A stretch of DNA of 33,964 nt from JAOTYV01 sp041557595 (GTDB lineage Bacteria; Pseudomonadota; Alphaproteobacteria; UBA8366), in assembly GCA_041557595.1 (NCBI GenBank), contig JBFFGE010000022.1, forward strand, positions 1 through 33,964. The letters are read 5' to 3'. The notes under the pieces were generated by a model. The model did not search any database, had not been told where the DNA came from, and saw only the letters and a list, made by a program, of their open reading frames with translations. Positions 1 to 8,361 of this stretch are shown here, piece after piece (the stretch's first letter is position 1; each line of letters starts with the position of its first letter). The translations under genes were made by a program, and so were the position numbers.

Positions 1-20
1 AACCCAGCCGTCCGATGGTC

Positions 21-124
21 TGAGGAAGGGAAAATTCCGCCTCAGCCCGGTCCAACGTTGGGGGCAAGCTCATGAGGAAGGGAAAATTCCGCCTCAGCCC
101 GGTCCAACGTTGGGGGCAAGCTCA
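21..124. repeat. Perfect 52-bp tandem duplication
   Basis: Two identical 52-base units lie head to tail at 21-72 and 73-124. Each begins with an imperfect hairpin: TGAGG and CCTCA outer arms around GGAA/TTCC inner arms, at 21-44 and 73-96. Each also contains the 8-base palindrome CAACGTTG. The minus-strand gene that ends at 94 takes its last residues and its TGA stop from the second unit. The hairpin lies just past that gene on the minus strand and could end transcription, but there is no clear T-run. The unit may be a copy of a genome-wide dispersed repeat; only these two copies are visible here. Confidence 0.95.
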
Positions 125-1302
125 CCGCGACCTTCCCGGATCGCGTCCCGGGCTTCCTTGCGGTCGGCTGCGCTTGAGCGCTCCGGCGCGCCATTGCGGC
201 TTGCGGCGTCGGGCGCCATGCAGAGGCGGCCGAATACGGGAAAGTGGTCCGCCCCGATGTTCGGCAGAATTTCGATGCGGGAAAGAAGAAAATCGTCGCT
301 GTGAAAAAGATGATCCAGCGGCCACCGCATCAATTTGTATGTGGCGTGAAAGGACGCGTATAGCCCGCGGCCGATCCGCGGGTCGATCATGCGTGAAATG
401 CTCCGGAACAGCCGGGTCGTGTGCGACCATGCAACATCGTTGAGGTCCCCTGCAACGATTGCCGCTGTCGATTGGTTGTGCAATTCACGGGCGATGATCA
501 TCAGCTCCGAATCGCGCTCTTCGGTGGATTGGCTCAGCATGGGCGGTTCCGGGTGCAGGCCGAAGAAGGTAAAGTTGCGGCCCGAAGGAAGCAGCAGGTC
601 GGCCTTGACGGACGGGATGTCATCCTTGACCAGATAGCGGATGGCGGCGTGGCCCTCCAGCTTCGTCATGAAGATCAGGCCGTAGGTATTGTCGAATATC
701 GCTATCCTGGAATGGGGATAGGATTTGATGGCCGGCTTGAGCGCCGCGTGCCACCAGTCGTCGGTTTCCAGCAGCAGGACGATGTCGGGTCGGAGCGTGG
801 ATATCATATCCAGAATGCGCAATTGGTCGCGATTCTTCTGATAGACGTTTGCGGAAAGGATGCTGACGCAATTGGCGGCGGCCGGCTGCCGGGCGCTCTT
901 CACCTGGGTGTCGACCAGAGGCGTGTAGGGGAATATGCGAAACGACTGAAACCCTGCGGCAATTGCCAGCCCGGCCAGCAATATTGCGCCCCAGCGGCGG
1001 CGCCACACGCGCAATGCCAGCAAGCCGACGATTGCGGCAAACCCGAGCGCCGCCAATTGCGGTCTCGGGAAGTCCCAGATACGGACAAACCCGGCGTCGA
1101 CCCGGAACAACGGCAGGATCGTGGTAACGATGACGCATCCGCCAAGGATGGAAATAATCCATAGCAGCGCCAGTCTGACACGGTTCGGCCGGTTCTTCTT
1201 GGACAACAAAGTGTTGATCGTCCGATTCGGATCGGTGTTGAATTGAACGGTGCCGGTAGGTGCACCGTTCTCGGCTGGTTGTGCGCCGGCGGCGCCCAAC
1301 AA
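94..1302 (-). CDS. Membrane-anchored endonuclease/exonuclease/phosphatase family protein
   Basis: The 402-residue protein has three hydrophobic segments near the N terminus (about residues 43-67, 82-100 and 104-122) followed by an endonuclease/exonuclease/phosphatase (EEP, DNase I-like) domain. Metal and catalytic motifs are visible in order: SANVYQ, an ETDDWW acid, GDLND and a terminal ADHFPV. The layout matches membrane-tethered EEP proteins with the catalytic domain probably outside the cytoplasm. Its substrate (nucleic acid, phosphoester or lipid) cannot be told from sequence. The start is uncertain: the frame has no ATG or GTG near the 5' end, so the TTG at 1302 is used; another TTG pair lies about 28 codons in, before the first membrane segment. 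The C-terminal tail (GELAPNVGPG) and stop are encoded by the 52-base repeat, so the tail is probably an acquired extension. The gene diverges from the hydantoinase cluster. Confidence 0.75.
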   Translation of the reverse strand: MLGAAGAQPAENGAPTGTVQFNTDPNRTINTLLSKKNRPNRVRLALLWIISILGGCVIVTTILPLFRVDAGFVRIWDFPRPQLAALGFAAIVGLLALRVWRRRWGAILLAGLAIAAGFQSFRIFPYTPLVDTQVKSARQPAAANCVSILSANVYQKNRDQLRILDMISTLRPDIVLLLETDDWWHAALKPAIKSYPHSRIAIFDNTYGLIFMTKLEGHAAIRYLVKDDIPSVKADLLLPSGRNFTFFGLHPEPPMLSQSTEERDSELMIIARELHNQSTAAIVAGDLNDVAWSHTTRLFRSISRMIDPRIGRGLYASFHATYKLMRWPLDHLFHSDDFLLSRIEILPNIGADHFPVFGRLCMAPDAASRNGAPERSSAADRKEARDAIREGRGELAPNVGPG

Positions 1303-1431
1303 GTAAGCAACGGCGTTCGGACGCTTTGGTTCCCGGCGCGCCGCGCTTCACGCAGCAGCGGCCTTATGTGACACTATGCGCCGAGGGTCGCCGAAGGCGG
1401 CCACCGCATGGAATTGTCCCGGGGAAGCGCG

Positions 1432-2862
1432 ATGTCCGAATATGATCTCGTTATCCGCAACGGTACCGTCGCCACGGCCGGGGATACCGTTCAGTGCGAT
1501 GTCGGTGTGCGTGACGGAAGGATCGTGGCGCTCGGCGACGCGCTCGGCGACGGGCGCGAAACCATCGATGCGGCGGGCAAGCTGGTGCTGCCCGGCGGGA
1601 TCGACAGCCATTGTCATATCGCCCAGATCGGCTCGAATGGGGTCGAGACCGCGGATGACTTTCGCTCGGGCAGTATCTCGGCCGCCTGCGGCGGGACCAC
1701 GACGATCATTCCTTTCGCCGCCCAGTATAAGGGCGAGTCGCTGCGCACCGTTGTCGACGCCTATCACGCGCGGGCAAGGGGCGAAGCGGTGATCGACTAC
1801 GCGTTTCACCTGATCATCTCCGATCCCACCGATCAGGTGCTGGGGCAGGATCTGCCGGCGCTGATCCGTGAGGGCTGCACTTCGTTCAAGGTCTATATGA
1901 CCTATGACGCGCTGAAACTCGACGATGGCCAGATGCTGCGCGTGCTGGCGACCGCGCGGCGCGAAGGCGCGATGGTCATGGTGCATGCGGAAAACCACGA
2001 TGTGATCGCCTGGCTCAGCGACCGGCTGGCCGCCGCCGGCAAGACCGCGCCCAAATATCACGCGGTGGCCCACGCGGCGCCGGCCGAACGCGAGGCGACC
2101 CACCGCGCCATCACGCTTGCCGAGATCGTCGACGTGCCGGTGCTGATCGTCCATGTGTCGGGGCGCGAGGCGATCGATCAGATCGGCGATGCGCAGCGCC
2201 GGGGCCTGCGGATCTATGGTGAAACCTGCCCGCAATATTTGTTCCTGACCGCGGGCGACATGGACCGGCCGGGCTTCGAAGGCGCGAAGTTCATGTGCAG
2301 CCCGCCGCCGCGCGACGCCGACAATCAGGAATTCGTCTGGCGCGGTTTGGCGACCGGCGTGTTGAGCGTCTTTTCCTCCGACCACGCGGCCTATCGCTAC
2401 GACGATCCGAACGGCAAGAAACTCGGCGAGAAGGAAGGGTTCAAGAAGGTGCCGAACGGCGTCCCCGGTCTCGAAATTCGGTTGCCCATGCTGTACTCGG
2501 AAGGCGTGCGCACCGGTCGGCTCACGCTGAACCAGTTCGTCGCGGCGACCGCGACGACCCCGGCGAAGATCTACGGGCTCTATCCGCGCAAGGGCACGAT
2601 CGCGGTCGGCGCCGACGCGGATATCGCGATCTGGGACCCGGAGCTGGAGGTGACGATCACATCGGACATGCTGCACGACAACATGGATTACACGCCCTAC
2701 GAAGGCCGCCGGATCACCGGCTGGCCGGTCGTCACCCTGTCGCGGGGCGAGGTGGTCTGGGACGGCAAACAGCCCCGGGGCGAACCGGGACGCGGCCGGT
2801 TCCTGGAATGCGACCTGCCCGATGCGGCGCGGCCGGTCGGTGCGAACGAGCCCAACGACTGA
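1432..2862 (+). CDS. hydA: D-hydantoinase / dihydropyrimidinase
   Basis: This 476-residue enzyme of the cyclic amidohydrolase family opens 5-substituted hydantoins or dihydropyrimidines to N-carbamoyl acids in the cytoplasm. The binuclear metal site is complete: H60 and H62 in SHCH, the Lys to be carboxylated at K153 (SFKVYM), H185 (HAENHD), H241 (HVSG) and D317 (SSDHAA). Length is normal for the family. An ATG at 1408 would add eight residues, but the ATG at 1432 follows a GGGGAAG ribosome site at good distance and begins the typical MSEYDLVIRNG strand, so I use it. The stop is ten bases before the carbamoylase start, which points to one operon. The downstream D-carbamoylase suggests D-hydantoinase use rather than pyrimidine breakdown; that is inference from context. 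Confidence 0.92.
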   Translation: MSEYDLVIRNGTVATAGDTVQCDVGVRDGRIVALGDALGDGRETIDAAGKLVLPGGIDSHCHIAQIGSNGVETADDFRSGSISAACGGTTTIIPFAAQYKGESLRTVVDAYHARARGEAVIDYAFHLIISDPTDQVLGQDLPALIREGCTSFKVYMTYDALKLDDGQMLRVLATARREGAMVMVHAENHDVIAWLSDRLAAAGKTAPKYHAVAHAAPAEREATHRAITLAEIVDVPVLIVHVSGREAIDQIGDAQRRGLRIYGETCPQYLFLTAGDMDRPGFEGAKFMCSPPPRDADNQEFVWRGLATGVLSVFSSDHAAYRYDDPNGKKLGEKEGFKKVPNGVPGLEIRLPMLYSEGVRTGRLTLNQFVAATATTPAKIYGLYPRKGTIAVGADADIAIWDPELEVTITSDMLHDNMDYTPYEGRRITGWPVVTLSRGEVVWDGKQPRGEPGRGRFLECDLPDAARPVGANEPND

Positions 2863-2872
2863 TGAGGAACAC

Positions 2873-3808
2873 ATGAACAGAATCCTGACCGTCGGCGCCG
2901 CGCAGCTGGGGCCGATCCAGCGCGCGGAAGGGCGCGCCGCCGTGGTGGCACGCATGCTTGCGCTGATGCACAAGGCGCATGACAAGGGATGCGATCTGAT
3001 CGTGTTTCCCGAGCTCGCGCTGACCACTTTCTTTCCCCGCTGGTACATGGAGGATCAGGCCGAAGTCGACACCTGGTTCGAATCGTCGATGCCGAGCAAC
3101 GAGACGCAGCCGCTGTTCACCGCGGCCGTCGACCTCGGCATCGGGTTCTATCTCGGCTACGCCGAGCTGATCGAGGAGAACGGCGGCACGCACCGCTTCA
3201 ACACCTCGATCCTGGTCGACAAGTCCGGCGCAATCGTCGCCAAGTACCGCAAGGTCCATCTGCCGGGACATGAGGAGTTCGACCCCGGCCGCAAGCACCA
3301 GCATCTCGAGAAACGCTATTTCGAGGTCGGCGATCTTGGCTTTCCGGTGACGCGCGCGATGGGCGGCGTGATGGGCATGTGCCTGTGCAACGACCGGCGC
3401 TGGCCCGAAACCTACCGGGTGATGGGGCTGCAAGGCGTGGAGATGATCCTGCTCGGCTACAACACGCCGATGGTGAATTCCCTGTCGGACGAGTCGCCGC
3501 ATCTGCGCATGTTCCACAATCACGTAACCATGCAGGCGGGCGCGTACCAGAACAGCACCTGGGTCGTCGGCGTGGCCAAGGCGGGTGACGAGGACGGCAA
3601 CGATTTGATGGGCGGCAGCGTCATCATCGCGCCCAGCGGCGAAATCGTCGCGCAGTGCCACACGCTGGGGGACGAGCTCATCGTCGCCGATTGCGATCTC
3701 GACGATTGCATCTTCGGGCGGGAAACGATTTTTAATTTCGCGGCCCATCGCCGGCCCGAACATTACCGCCTGATCACCGAGCGCACCGGCGCAATTCCGC
3801 CGGAGTGA
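2873..3808 (+). CDS. N-carbamoyl-D-amino-acid hydrolase (nitrilase superfamily)
   Basis: This 311-residue nitrilase-superfamily amidase hydrolyses N-carbamoyl-D-amino acids to D-amino acid, CO2 and ammonia. The catalytic triad falls at E47 (FPELAL), K127 (YRKVHL) and C172 (MCLCNDRRWPET). These are the same residue numbers as in the well-studied Agrobacterium D-carbamoylase, and the CNDRRWPE stretch is characteristic of that group. The chosen ATG at 2873 follows a GAGG ribosome site at 2864-2867; the open frame upstream overlaps the hydantoinase and is not needed. It lies between hydantoinase and racemase with gaps of ten and seven bases, so the three are almost surely co-transcribed. Other N-carbamoyl or ureido acids could be substrates. 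Confidence 0.93.
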   Translation: MNRILTVGAAQLGPIQRAEGRAAVVARMLALMHKAHDKGCDLIVFPELALTTFFPRWYMEDQAEVDTWFESSMPSNETQPLFTAAVDLGIGFYLGYAELIEENGGTHRFNTSILVDKSGAIVAKYRKVHLPGHEEFDPGRKHQHLEKRYFEVGDLGFPVTRAMGGVMGMCLCNDRRWPETYRVMGLQGVEMILLGYNTPMVNSLSDESPHLRMFHNHVTMQAGAYQNSTWVVGVAKAGDEDGNDLMGGSVIIAPSGEIVAQCHTLGDELIVADCDLDDCIFGRETIFNFAAHRRPEHYRLITERTGAIPPE

Positions 3809-3815
3809 GACACCC

Positions 3816-4502
3816 ATGGGCAACCGCATCGTCGTCATCAATCCGAATTCGTCGACCGGGGTTACCCGCGACATCGACCGGGCGCTCGACGGTTTCCGGG
3901 ACGGTGCCGGCGATGAGATCGACTGCCTTACCCTGGCCGAAGGGCCGCCCGGCATCGAAACCCAGCGTCATGTCGATGGCGTCGTCGCGCCGCTCTGCCG
4001 CCTCATCGAGAGTCAGGACAATCGCGCCTCGGCCTTTGTGATCGCGTGTTTTTCGGATCCGGGCCTGCATGCGGTGCGCGAGACGACGGCGAAACCGGTG
4101 TTCGGAATCGCCGAATCCGGCTTGCTGACGGCGCTGACGTTGGGCGACCAGATCGGCGTCATCGCCATCCTGCCCGGGTCGATTCCACGGCATGCCCGCT
4201 TCATGCGGGCGCTCGGCATCGAAAGTCGGGTCGCGGGCGAGTTGGCGGTCGGTCTCGGGGTGACGGAACTCAGCGAAGAAGCGGTCACGCTGGACCGCAT
4301 GACCGAGGTTGGGCAGCGGTTGCGCGACGAAAAGGGCGCGGACGTGCTGGTCCTGGGCTGCGCCGGCATGGCGCGCTACCGTGGCCGGCTGGAAGACGCG
4401 CTGGATCTGCCGGTGGTCGACCCAACCCAGGCCGCGGTCGGCATGGCCATCACCGCGACGCGGCTCGGGTACCGGACGGGAGCCCGTCCCGCGGCGCTGT
4501 GA
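3816..4502 (+). CDS. hyuE: Asp/Glu racemase superfamily, probable hydantoin racemase
   Basis: The 228-residue protein belongs to the Asp/Glu/hydantoin racemase superfamily, which moves a proton between two cysteines without a cofactor. The N-terminal strand IVVINPNSS is typical of hydantoin racemases. The two expected cysteines are present: C78 in IACFSDPG and C182 in LGCAGM. Next to a D-hydantoinase and D-carbamoylase, it probably racemises 5-substituted hydantoins so that both enantiomers flow to the D-amino acid. Allantoin racemase or maleate isomerase-like roles are alternatives. The ATG at 3816 starts seven bases after the carbamoylase stop. A 96-base gap follows before the next gene; I see no convincing terminator there, so read-through is likely. 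Confidence 0.87.
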   Translation: MGNRIVVINPNSSTGVTRDIDRALDGFRDGAGDEIDCLTLAEGPPGIETQRHVDGVVAPLCRLIESQDNRASAFVIACFSDPGLHAVRETTAKPVFGIAESGLLTALTLGDQIGVIAILPGSIPRHARFMRALGIESRVAGELAVGLGVTELSEEAVTLDRMTEVGQRLRDEKGADVLVLGCAGMARYRGRLEDALDLPVVDPTQAAVGMAITATRLGYRTGARPAAL

Positions 4503-4598
4503 CCACACGCGGACTTTTAATCCGTGCAGTGCCCGATTACCGTCATATCTGTCCGATACATCGCCCATTCCGGCGCGATTTACCGATAGGGAGCTGAC

Positions 4599-6272
4599 AT
4601 GAGCCAACCGGGCGTTCGAGAAGCCGAATCCGCGCCAGACGATTTCGATCCGGTCACGCTGGAAATCCTGTGGAGCCGGTTGATTTCGATTGCCGACGAA
4701 TCGGCAGCGGCGCTGCTGCGCACGTCGTTTTCCACCATCGTTCGCGAATCCAATGATTTCGGCACTGTCCTGATGGATGCCAAAGGCGATTCCCTGTCGG
4801 AGAACACCGGCGGCATCCCGTCGTTTTCCGGCATCCTGCCGCGCACGCTGAAGCATTTTCTCGCCAAATTCCCGATCGAGACATGGAAGCCGGGCGATTG
4901 CGTCATCACCAACGATCCCTGGCTCGCCACCGGGCATTTGCCGGACATCACGGTCGCCATGCCGATTTTCCACAAAGGCGTGCTGGTCGGATTTTCCGGC
5001 TCGATCGCCCATTCGCCCGATATCGGCGGCTCGCTCTGGTCGGCCGATTGCCGCGAGCTGTTCGAGGAAGGGCTCCGCATTCCGCCGATCAAGTTCTTGA
5101 AGGAAGGCGAACCGAATGCCGATGTGTTGGAAATGATCCTGGGCAATGTGCGGCTGCCGGAACAGGTGCTGGGCGACCTCAACGCCCAGGTGACGGCGAA
5201 CCAGGTGTGCGGCCGGCGGCTCATCGAATTTCTCGAAGATACCGAACTTGCCGATCTCACCGGTTTGTCGCGGACGCTGCAGCAGCGCGCCGAGACGGCG
5301 ATGCGCCGCGCGATCGAAGAGGTTCCCGATGGCGTCTATCGCGCGGCGCTCGACGCCGACGGGTTCGATGAGGATGAGACCCATATCGAATGCGCCGTTA
5401 CGGTCGCGGGAACGAACCTTTCGATCGATTACGCCGGCACGTCGAAACAGATCGACCGCGGACTCAACACGGTGATGAACTACACCTATGCCTACTCCGC
5501 CTATCCCATCAAATGCGCGCTCGACCCGCAGACGCCGCGCAACGAAGGATCGTACCGGCCGGTCACGGTCACCGCGCCGGAAGGATGCATCCTCAACCCG
5601 CGCTATCCGGCGCCGTGCAATGCGCGCCAGCTGACCGGGCATCTGCTCGCCGGCGTTCTTTACAAGGCGCTTGCCGATGCCATTCCCGGCCGGGTGATTG
5701 CCGATAGCGGCAGCGCGCCCAGCATGCGCGCGGTGTTCAGCGGCGGCGACGGTCACGGCAATCGCTTCTCCCAGATATTGTTCGCCAGCGGCGGCGTTGG
5801 CGCGGCGGCGCACAAGGACGGTCTCTCGACGACGGCGTTCCCGACCAATTCGGGGGCCGGCAGTATCGAAGCGTTCGAGAGCATCGCGCCGCTGATCGTC
5901 TGGAAGAAGGAATTCCGCACGGACTCCGGCGGCGCCGGCGAGTACCGCGGCGGGCTCGGACAGGAATGCGAGATCGAGAACCGCTCCGACGAACCGCTGC
6001 AATTGTCGCTGCTGTCCGATCGCTGGCGGCATCCGGCATCCGGCGTGTTGGGCGGGAAACCGGGCGCGACCAGCGAAATCTCGTTCAGCGACGGCACAAT
6101 TCCGCATCAGAAATCGCGCACCACGATCCCGCCGGGAATGCGGCTGCGGATGCGCTTTGCCGGCGGCGGCGGTTACGGCGACCCGCGTGCGCGCGATCCG
6201 GAGATGCTGCGCGGGGATCTGGAGAACGGCTATGTCTCGGCGGAAGCGGCGGAACGGGACTATAAATCATGA
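4599..6272 (+). CDS. hyuB: Hydantoinase B/oxoprolinase family protein (first HyuB)
   Basis: The 557-residue protein is a full-length hydantoinase B-type subunit, the family of N-methylhydantoinase B, the 5-oxoprolinase C-terminal half and acetophenone/acetone carboxylase subunits. It shows the N-terminal FDPVTLEILWSRL stretch, the NDPW..TGHLPD motif, LNPRYPAPCNAR and the closing GGGGYGDP loop typical of the family. Partnered with HyuA it should catalyse ATP-dependent opening, or less likely carboxylation, of a cyclic amide or ketone. The ATG at 4599 follows a GGGAG ribosome site. Its TGA overlaps the hyuA ATG by four bases (ATGA at 6269-6272), so B1 and A1 are translationally coupled. The exact substrate is not readable from sequence. 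Confidence 0.92.
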   Translation: MSQPGVREAESAPDDFDPVTLEILWSRLISIADESAAALLRTSFSTIVRESNDFGTVLMDAKGDSLSENTGGIPSFSGILPRTLKHFLAKFPIETWKPGDCVITNDPWLATGHLPDITVAMPIFHKGVLVGFSGSIAHSPDIGGSLWSADCRELFEEGLRIPPIKFLKEGEPNADVLEMILGNVRLPEQVLGDLNAQVTANQVCGRRLIEFLEDTELADLTGLSRTLQQRAETAMRRAIEEVPDGVYRAALDADGFDEDETHIECAVTVAGTNLSIDYAGTSKQIDRGLNTVMNYTYAYSAYPIKCALDPQTPRNEGSYRPVTVTAPEGCILNPRYPAPCNARQLTGHLLAGVLYKALADAIPGRVIADSGSAPSMRAVFSGGDGHGNRFSQILFASGGVGAAAHKDGLSTTAFPTNSGAGSIEAFESIAPLIVWKKEFRTDSGGAGEYRGGLGQECEIENRSDEPLQLSLLSDRWRHPASGVLGGKPGATSEISFSDGTIPHQKSRTTIPPGMRLRMRFAGGGGYGDPRARDPEMLRGDLENGYVSAEAAERDYKS

Positions 6273-8356
6273 AGCAGCGCATTCGGATCGGCGTGGATGT
6301 GGGCGGCACCTTCACGGATTTTGTGGTGGTCGATGAAGCGCGCGACCTGATCTACACCGGCAAACGCCTGACCTCGGCCGACGACCCCAGCGTGGCGATC
6401 ACCGAAGGCGTCGAGCGCTTGTTGGGCGAAGCGGACATCGCGGCGAAAACGGTGCACAGCATCGTGCACGGCACCACGCTGGTCACCAACACGATCATCG
6501 AGCGCACCGGTGCGAAGGTCGGCCTGATCGCGAGCGACGGTTTCCGCGATTCCCTCGAGATGGGCAAGGAGACGCGCTACGATTTGTACGACCTGTTTCT
6601 CGAAGCGCCGCCGACCCTGGTGCCGCGCAATTTGCGGCGCACCGTCGCCGAACGGATCGGGCCGGACGGGGCGGTGCTGATGCCGTTCGACGCCGACGGC
6701 TTTCGCACCGCCGCCCGCGGTCTTGTCGAAGAGGACAAGGTCGACGCGCTCGCCGTTTGCTTCATGCACGCCTACCGCAATCCGGAACACGAGCGCCAGG
6801 CCAAGAAGATCCTCGTCGAGGAATTCGGCGCGGTCCCGGCGACGATTTCGTCCGAAGTAGCGCCGGAAATTCGCGAGTACGAGCGCACCAGCACCGCCTG
6901 CGCCAACGCCTATGTGCAACCGCGCATGCTCAACTACCTGGCGCGGCTGGAAAGCAAACTCGCGGAGATGGGCGTGAGCGGTACGCTCTATGTCATGCTG
7001 TCGGGCGGCGGCATCACGACGGTCCGGTCGGCCCAGGCATTTCCCATCCGGCTCATCGAATCCGGACCAGCGGCGGGCGCGATGGCGGCGTCCTACTACA
7101 GCGGCCTTACGGGCGAAAGCAATCTGATCTCCTTCGACATGGGCGGGACGACGGCGAAGATGTGCCTGATCGATGGCGGTCAGCCGGATCGCAAACACGA
7201 TTTCGAGGCCGGCCGGGTGCGCCGGTTCCAGAAGGGATCGGGACTGCCGCTCAAGGTCTCGGTGGTCGACATGATCGAGATCGGTGCGGGCGGCGGCAGC
7301 ATTGCCCAGGTCGACGGCATGGGGCTGCTGAAGGTCGGCCCGCGCAGCGCGGGCTCCAATCCCGGGCCGGTGTGTTACGGTCTTGGCGGCGTGGAGCCGG
7401 CGGTGACCGATGCCGACCTCTATCTCGGCTATCTCAACCCCGACTATTTCCTCGGCGGCGAGATGCGGCTCGACATGGCGACGGTGGAGCGGGCGATCGC
7501 GGAAAAGCTCGCCGAGCCGCTCGGCCTGTCGACGCTCGAGGCGGCTGTGGGAATCCACGACATCGTCAATGAGAACATGGCCGCCGCCACGCGGATGCAT
7601 CTCGCGGAAAAGGGCCGCGACCCGCGCCGCTACGGCATGATCGCGTTCGGCGGCGCCGGGCCGGTGCATGCCTATCGGCTGGCGCAGCTGCTCAAGCTCA
7701 AACGGCTGATCGTGCCGCTGGGCGCGGGCGTGACCTCGGCGCTCGGGTTTCTGGTGGCCGCCCCGGCGATCGATTATGTGCGGAGCTATGTCTCGCGTCT
7801 CGAACAGGTCGAGTGGAATCATCTCAACACGCTGTTCGCCGAAATGGAGCAGGAGGCGACGGCGTTGCTGGTCGAAGCCGGCGCGCGGCCGGAAGAAATC
7901 ACGCTCACCCGGACCGCCGATATGCGCCATGTGGGTCAGGGTTTCGAGATTCCGGTGCCCGTGCCGAACGGCGCTCTCGAAGCGTCGTCCTTGTCGGCGC
8001 TGCGCGACGGATTTTTTGCCGCTTACCGTACTCTGTTCGAACGGACGGTCGAAGAGGTGCCGATCGAGGCAATGAGCTGGCGCCTTGCGGCGGCGGCGCC
8101 GGTCCCCAACATCAAGCTGCACTTCGGCGGACAACCGATCGGCTCCGGCGCGGCGCGGAAGGGCAGCCGGCAGGTCTATTTCTCGGAGACCGGCTTTGCG
8201 CCCTGCGACGTTTATGACCGCTATGCGCTCAAACCGGGCGACACGCTTTCGGGTCCGGCGGTGATCGAGGAGCGCGAGTCGACCACGGTGGTTGGGCCGG
8301 GCGCGTCGGCGACCGTCGACCGGTATCTCAATTTGCTCATCGATTTGCCGGACTAG
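6269..8356 (+). CDS. hyuA: Hydantoinase A/oxoprolinase family protein (first HyuA)
   Basis: This 695-residue subunit has a Hydantoinase N-terminal domain (about residues 5-185) with the phosphate-loop-like GVDVGGTFTD at 8-17 and HGTTLVTNT, then a Hydantoinase A domain with FDMGGTTAK, and a C-terminal domain ending near YDRYALKPGD. These ASKHA-fold motifs bind ATP. Length is normal for stand-alone HyuA; bacterial 5-oxoprolinase fused forms are about 1200 residues. It should form a complex with the overlapping HyuB1. In this cluster an ATP-dependent hydantoinase (N-methylhydantoinase-like) is the simplest reading. A carboxylase such as the acetophenone type cannot be excluded, though no extra small carboxylase subunit is seen. 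Confidence 0.92.
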   Translation: MKQRIRIGVDVGGTFTDFVVVDEARDLIYTGKRLTSADDPSVAITEGVERLLGEADIAAKTVHSIVHGTTLVTNTIIERTGAKVGLIASDGFRDSLEMGKETRYDLYDLFLEAPPTLVPRNLRRTVAERIGPDGAVLMPFDADGFRTAARGLVEEDKVDALAVCFMHAYRNPEHERQAKKILVEEFGAVPATISSEVAPEIREYERTSTACANAYVQPRMLNYLARLESKLAEMGVSGTLYVMLSGGGITTVRSAQAFPIRLIESGPAAGAMAASYYSGLTGESNLISFDMGGTTAKMCLIDGGQPDRKHDFEAGRVRRFQKGSGLPLKVSVVDMIEIGAGGGSIAQVDGMGLLKVGPRSAGSNPGPVCYGLGGVEPAVTDADLYLGYLNPDYFLGGEMRLDMATVERAIAEKLAEPLGLSTLEAAVGIHDIVNENMAAATRMHLAEKGRDPRRYGMIAFGGAGPVHAYRLAQLLKLKRLIVPLGAGVTSALGFLVAAPAIDYVRSYVSRLEQVEWNHLNTLFAEMEQEATALLVEAGARPEEITLTRTADMRHVGQGFEIPVPVPNGALEASSLSALRDGFFAAYRTLFERTVEEVPIEAMSWRLAAAAPVPNIKLHFGGQPIGSGAARKGSRQVYFSETGFAPCDVYDRYALKPGDTLSGPAVIEERESTTVVGPGASATVDRYLNLLIDLPD

Positions 8357-8361
8357 CCGGC

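Noticed and set aside
1348..3048. 566-codon minus-strand frame over the hydantoinase
   Set aside because: It is a shadow of the hydantoinase and carbamoylase genes, which have full catalytic motifs.
4503..4598. Terminator between the racemase and hyuB1
   Set aside because: A GCGGA/TCCG pairing around an AT loop exists but is too short and lacks a T-run.
3774..6107. 777-codon minus-strand open frame opposite the racemase and hyuB1
   Set aside because: It is the antisense shadow of well-supported genes in GC-rich DNA; its composition is Arg/Asp/His-rich with no recognisable domain.
6260..8134. 624-codon minus-strand frame over hyuA1
   Set aside because: It is an antisense shadow with no family pattern.
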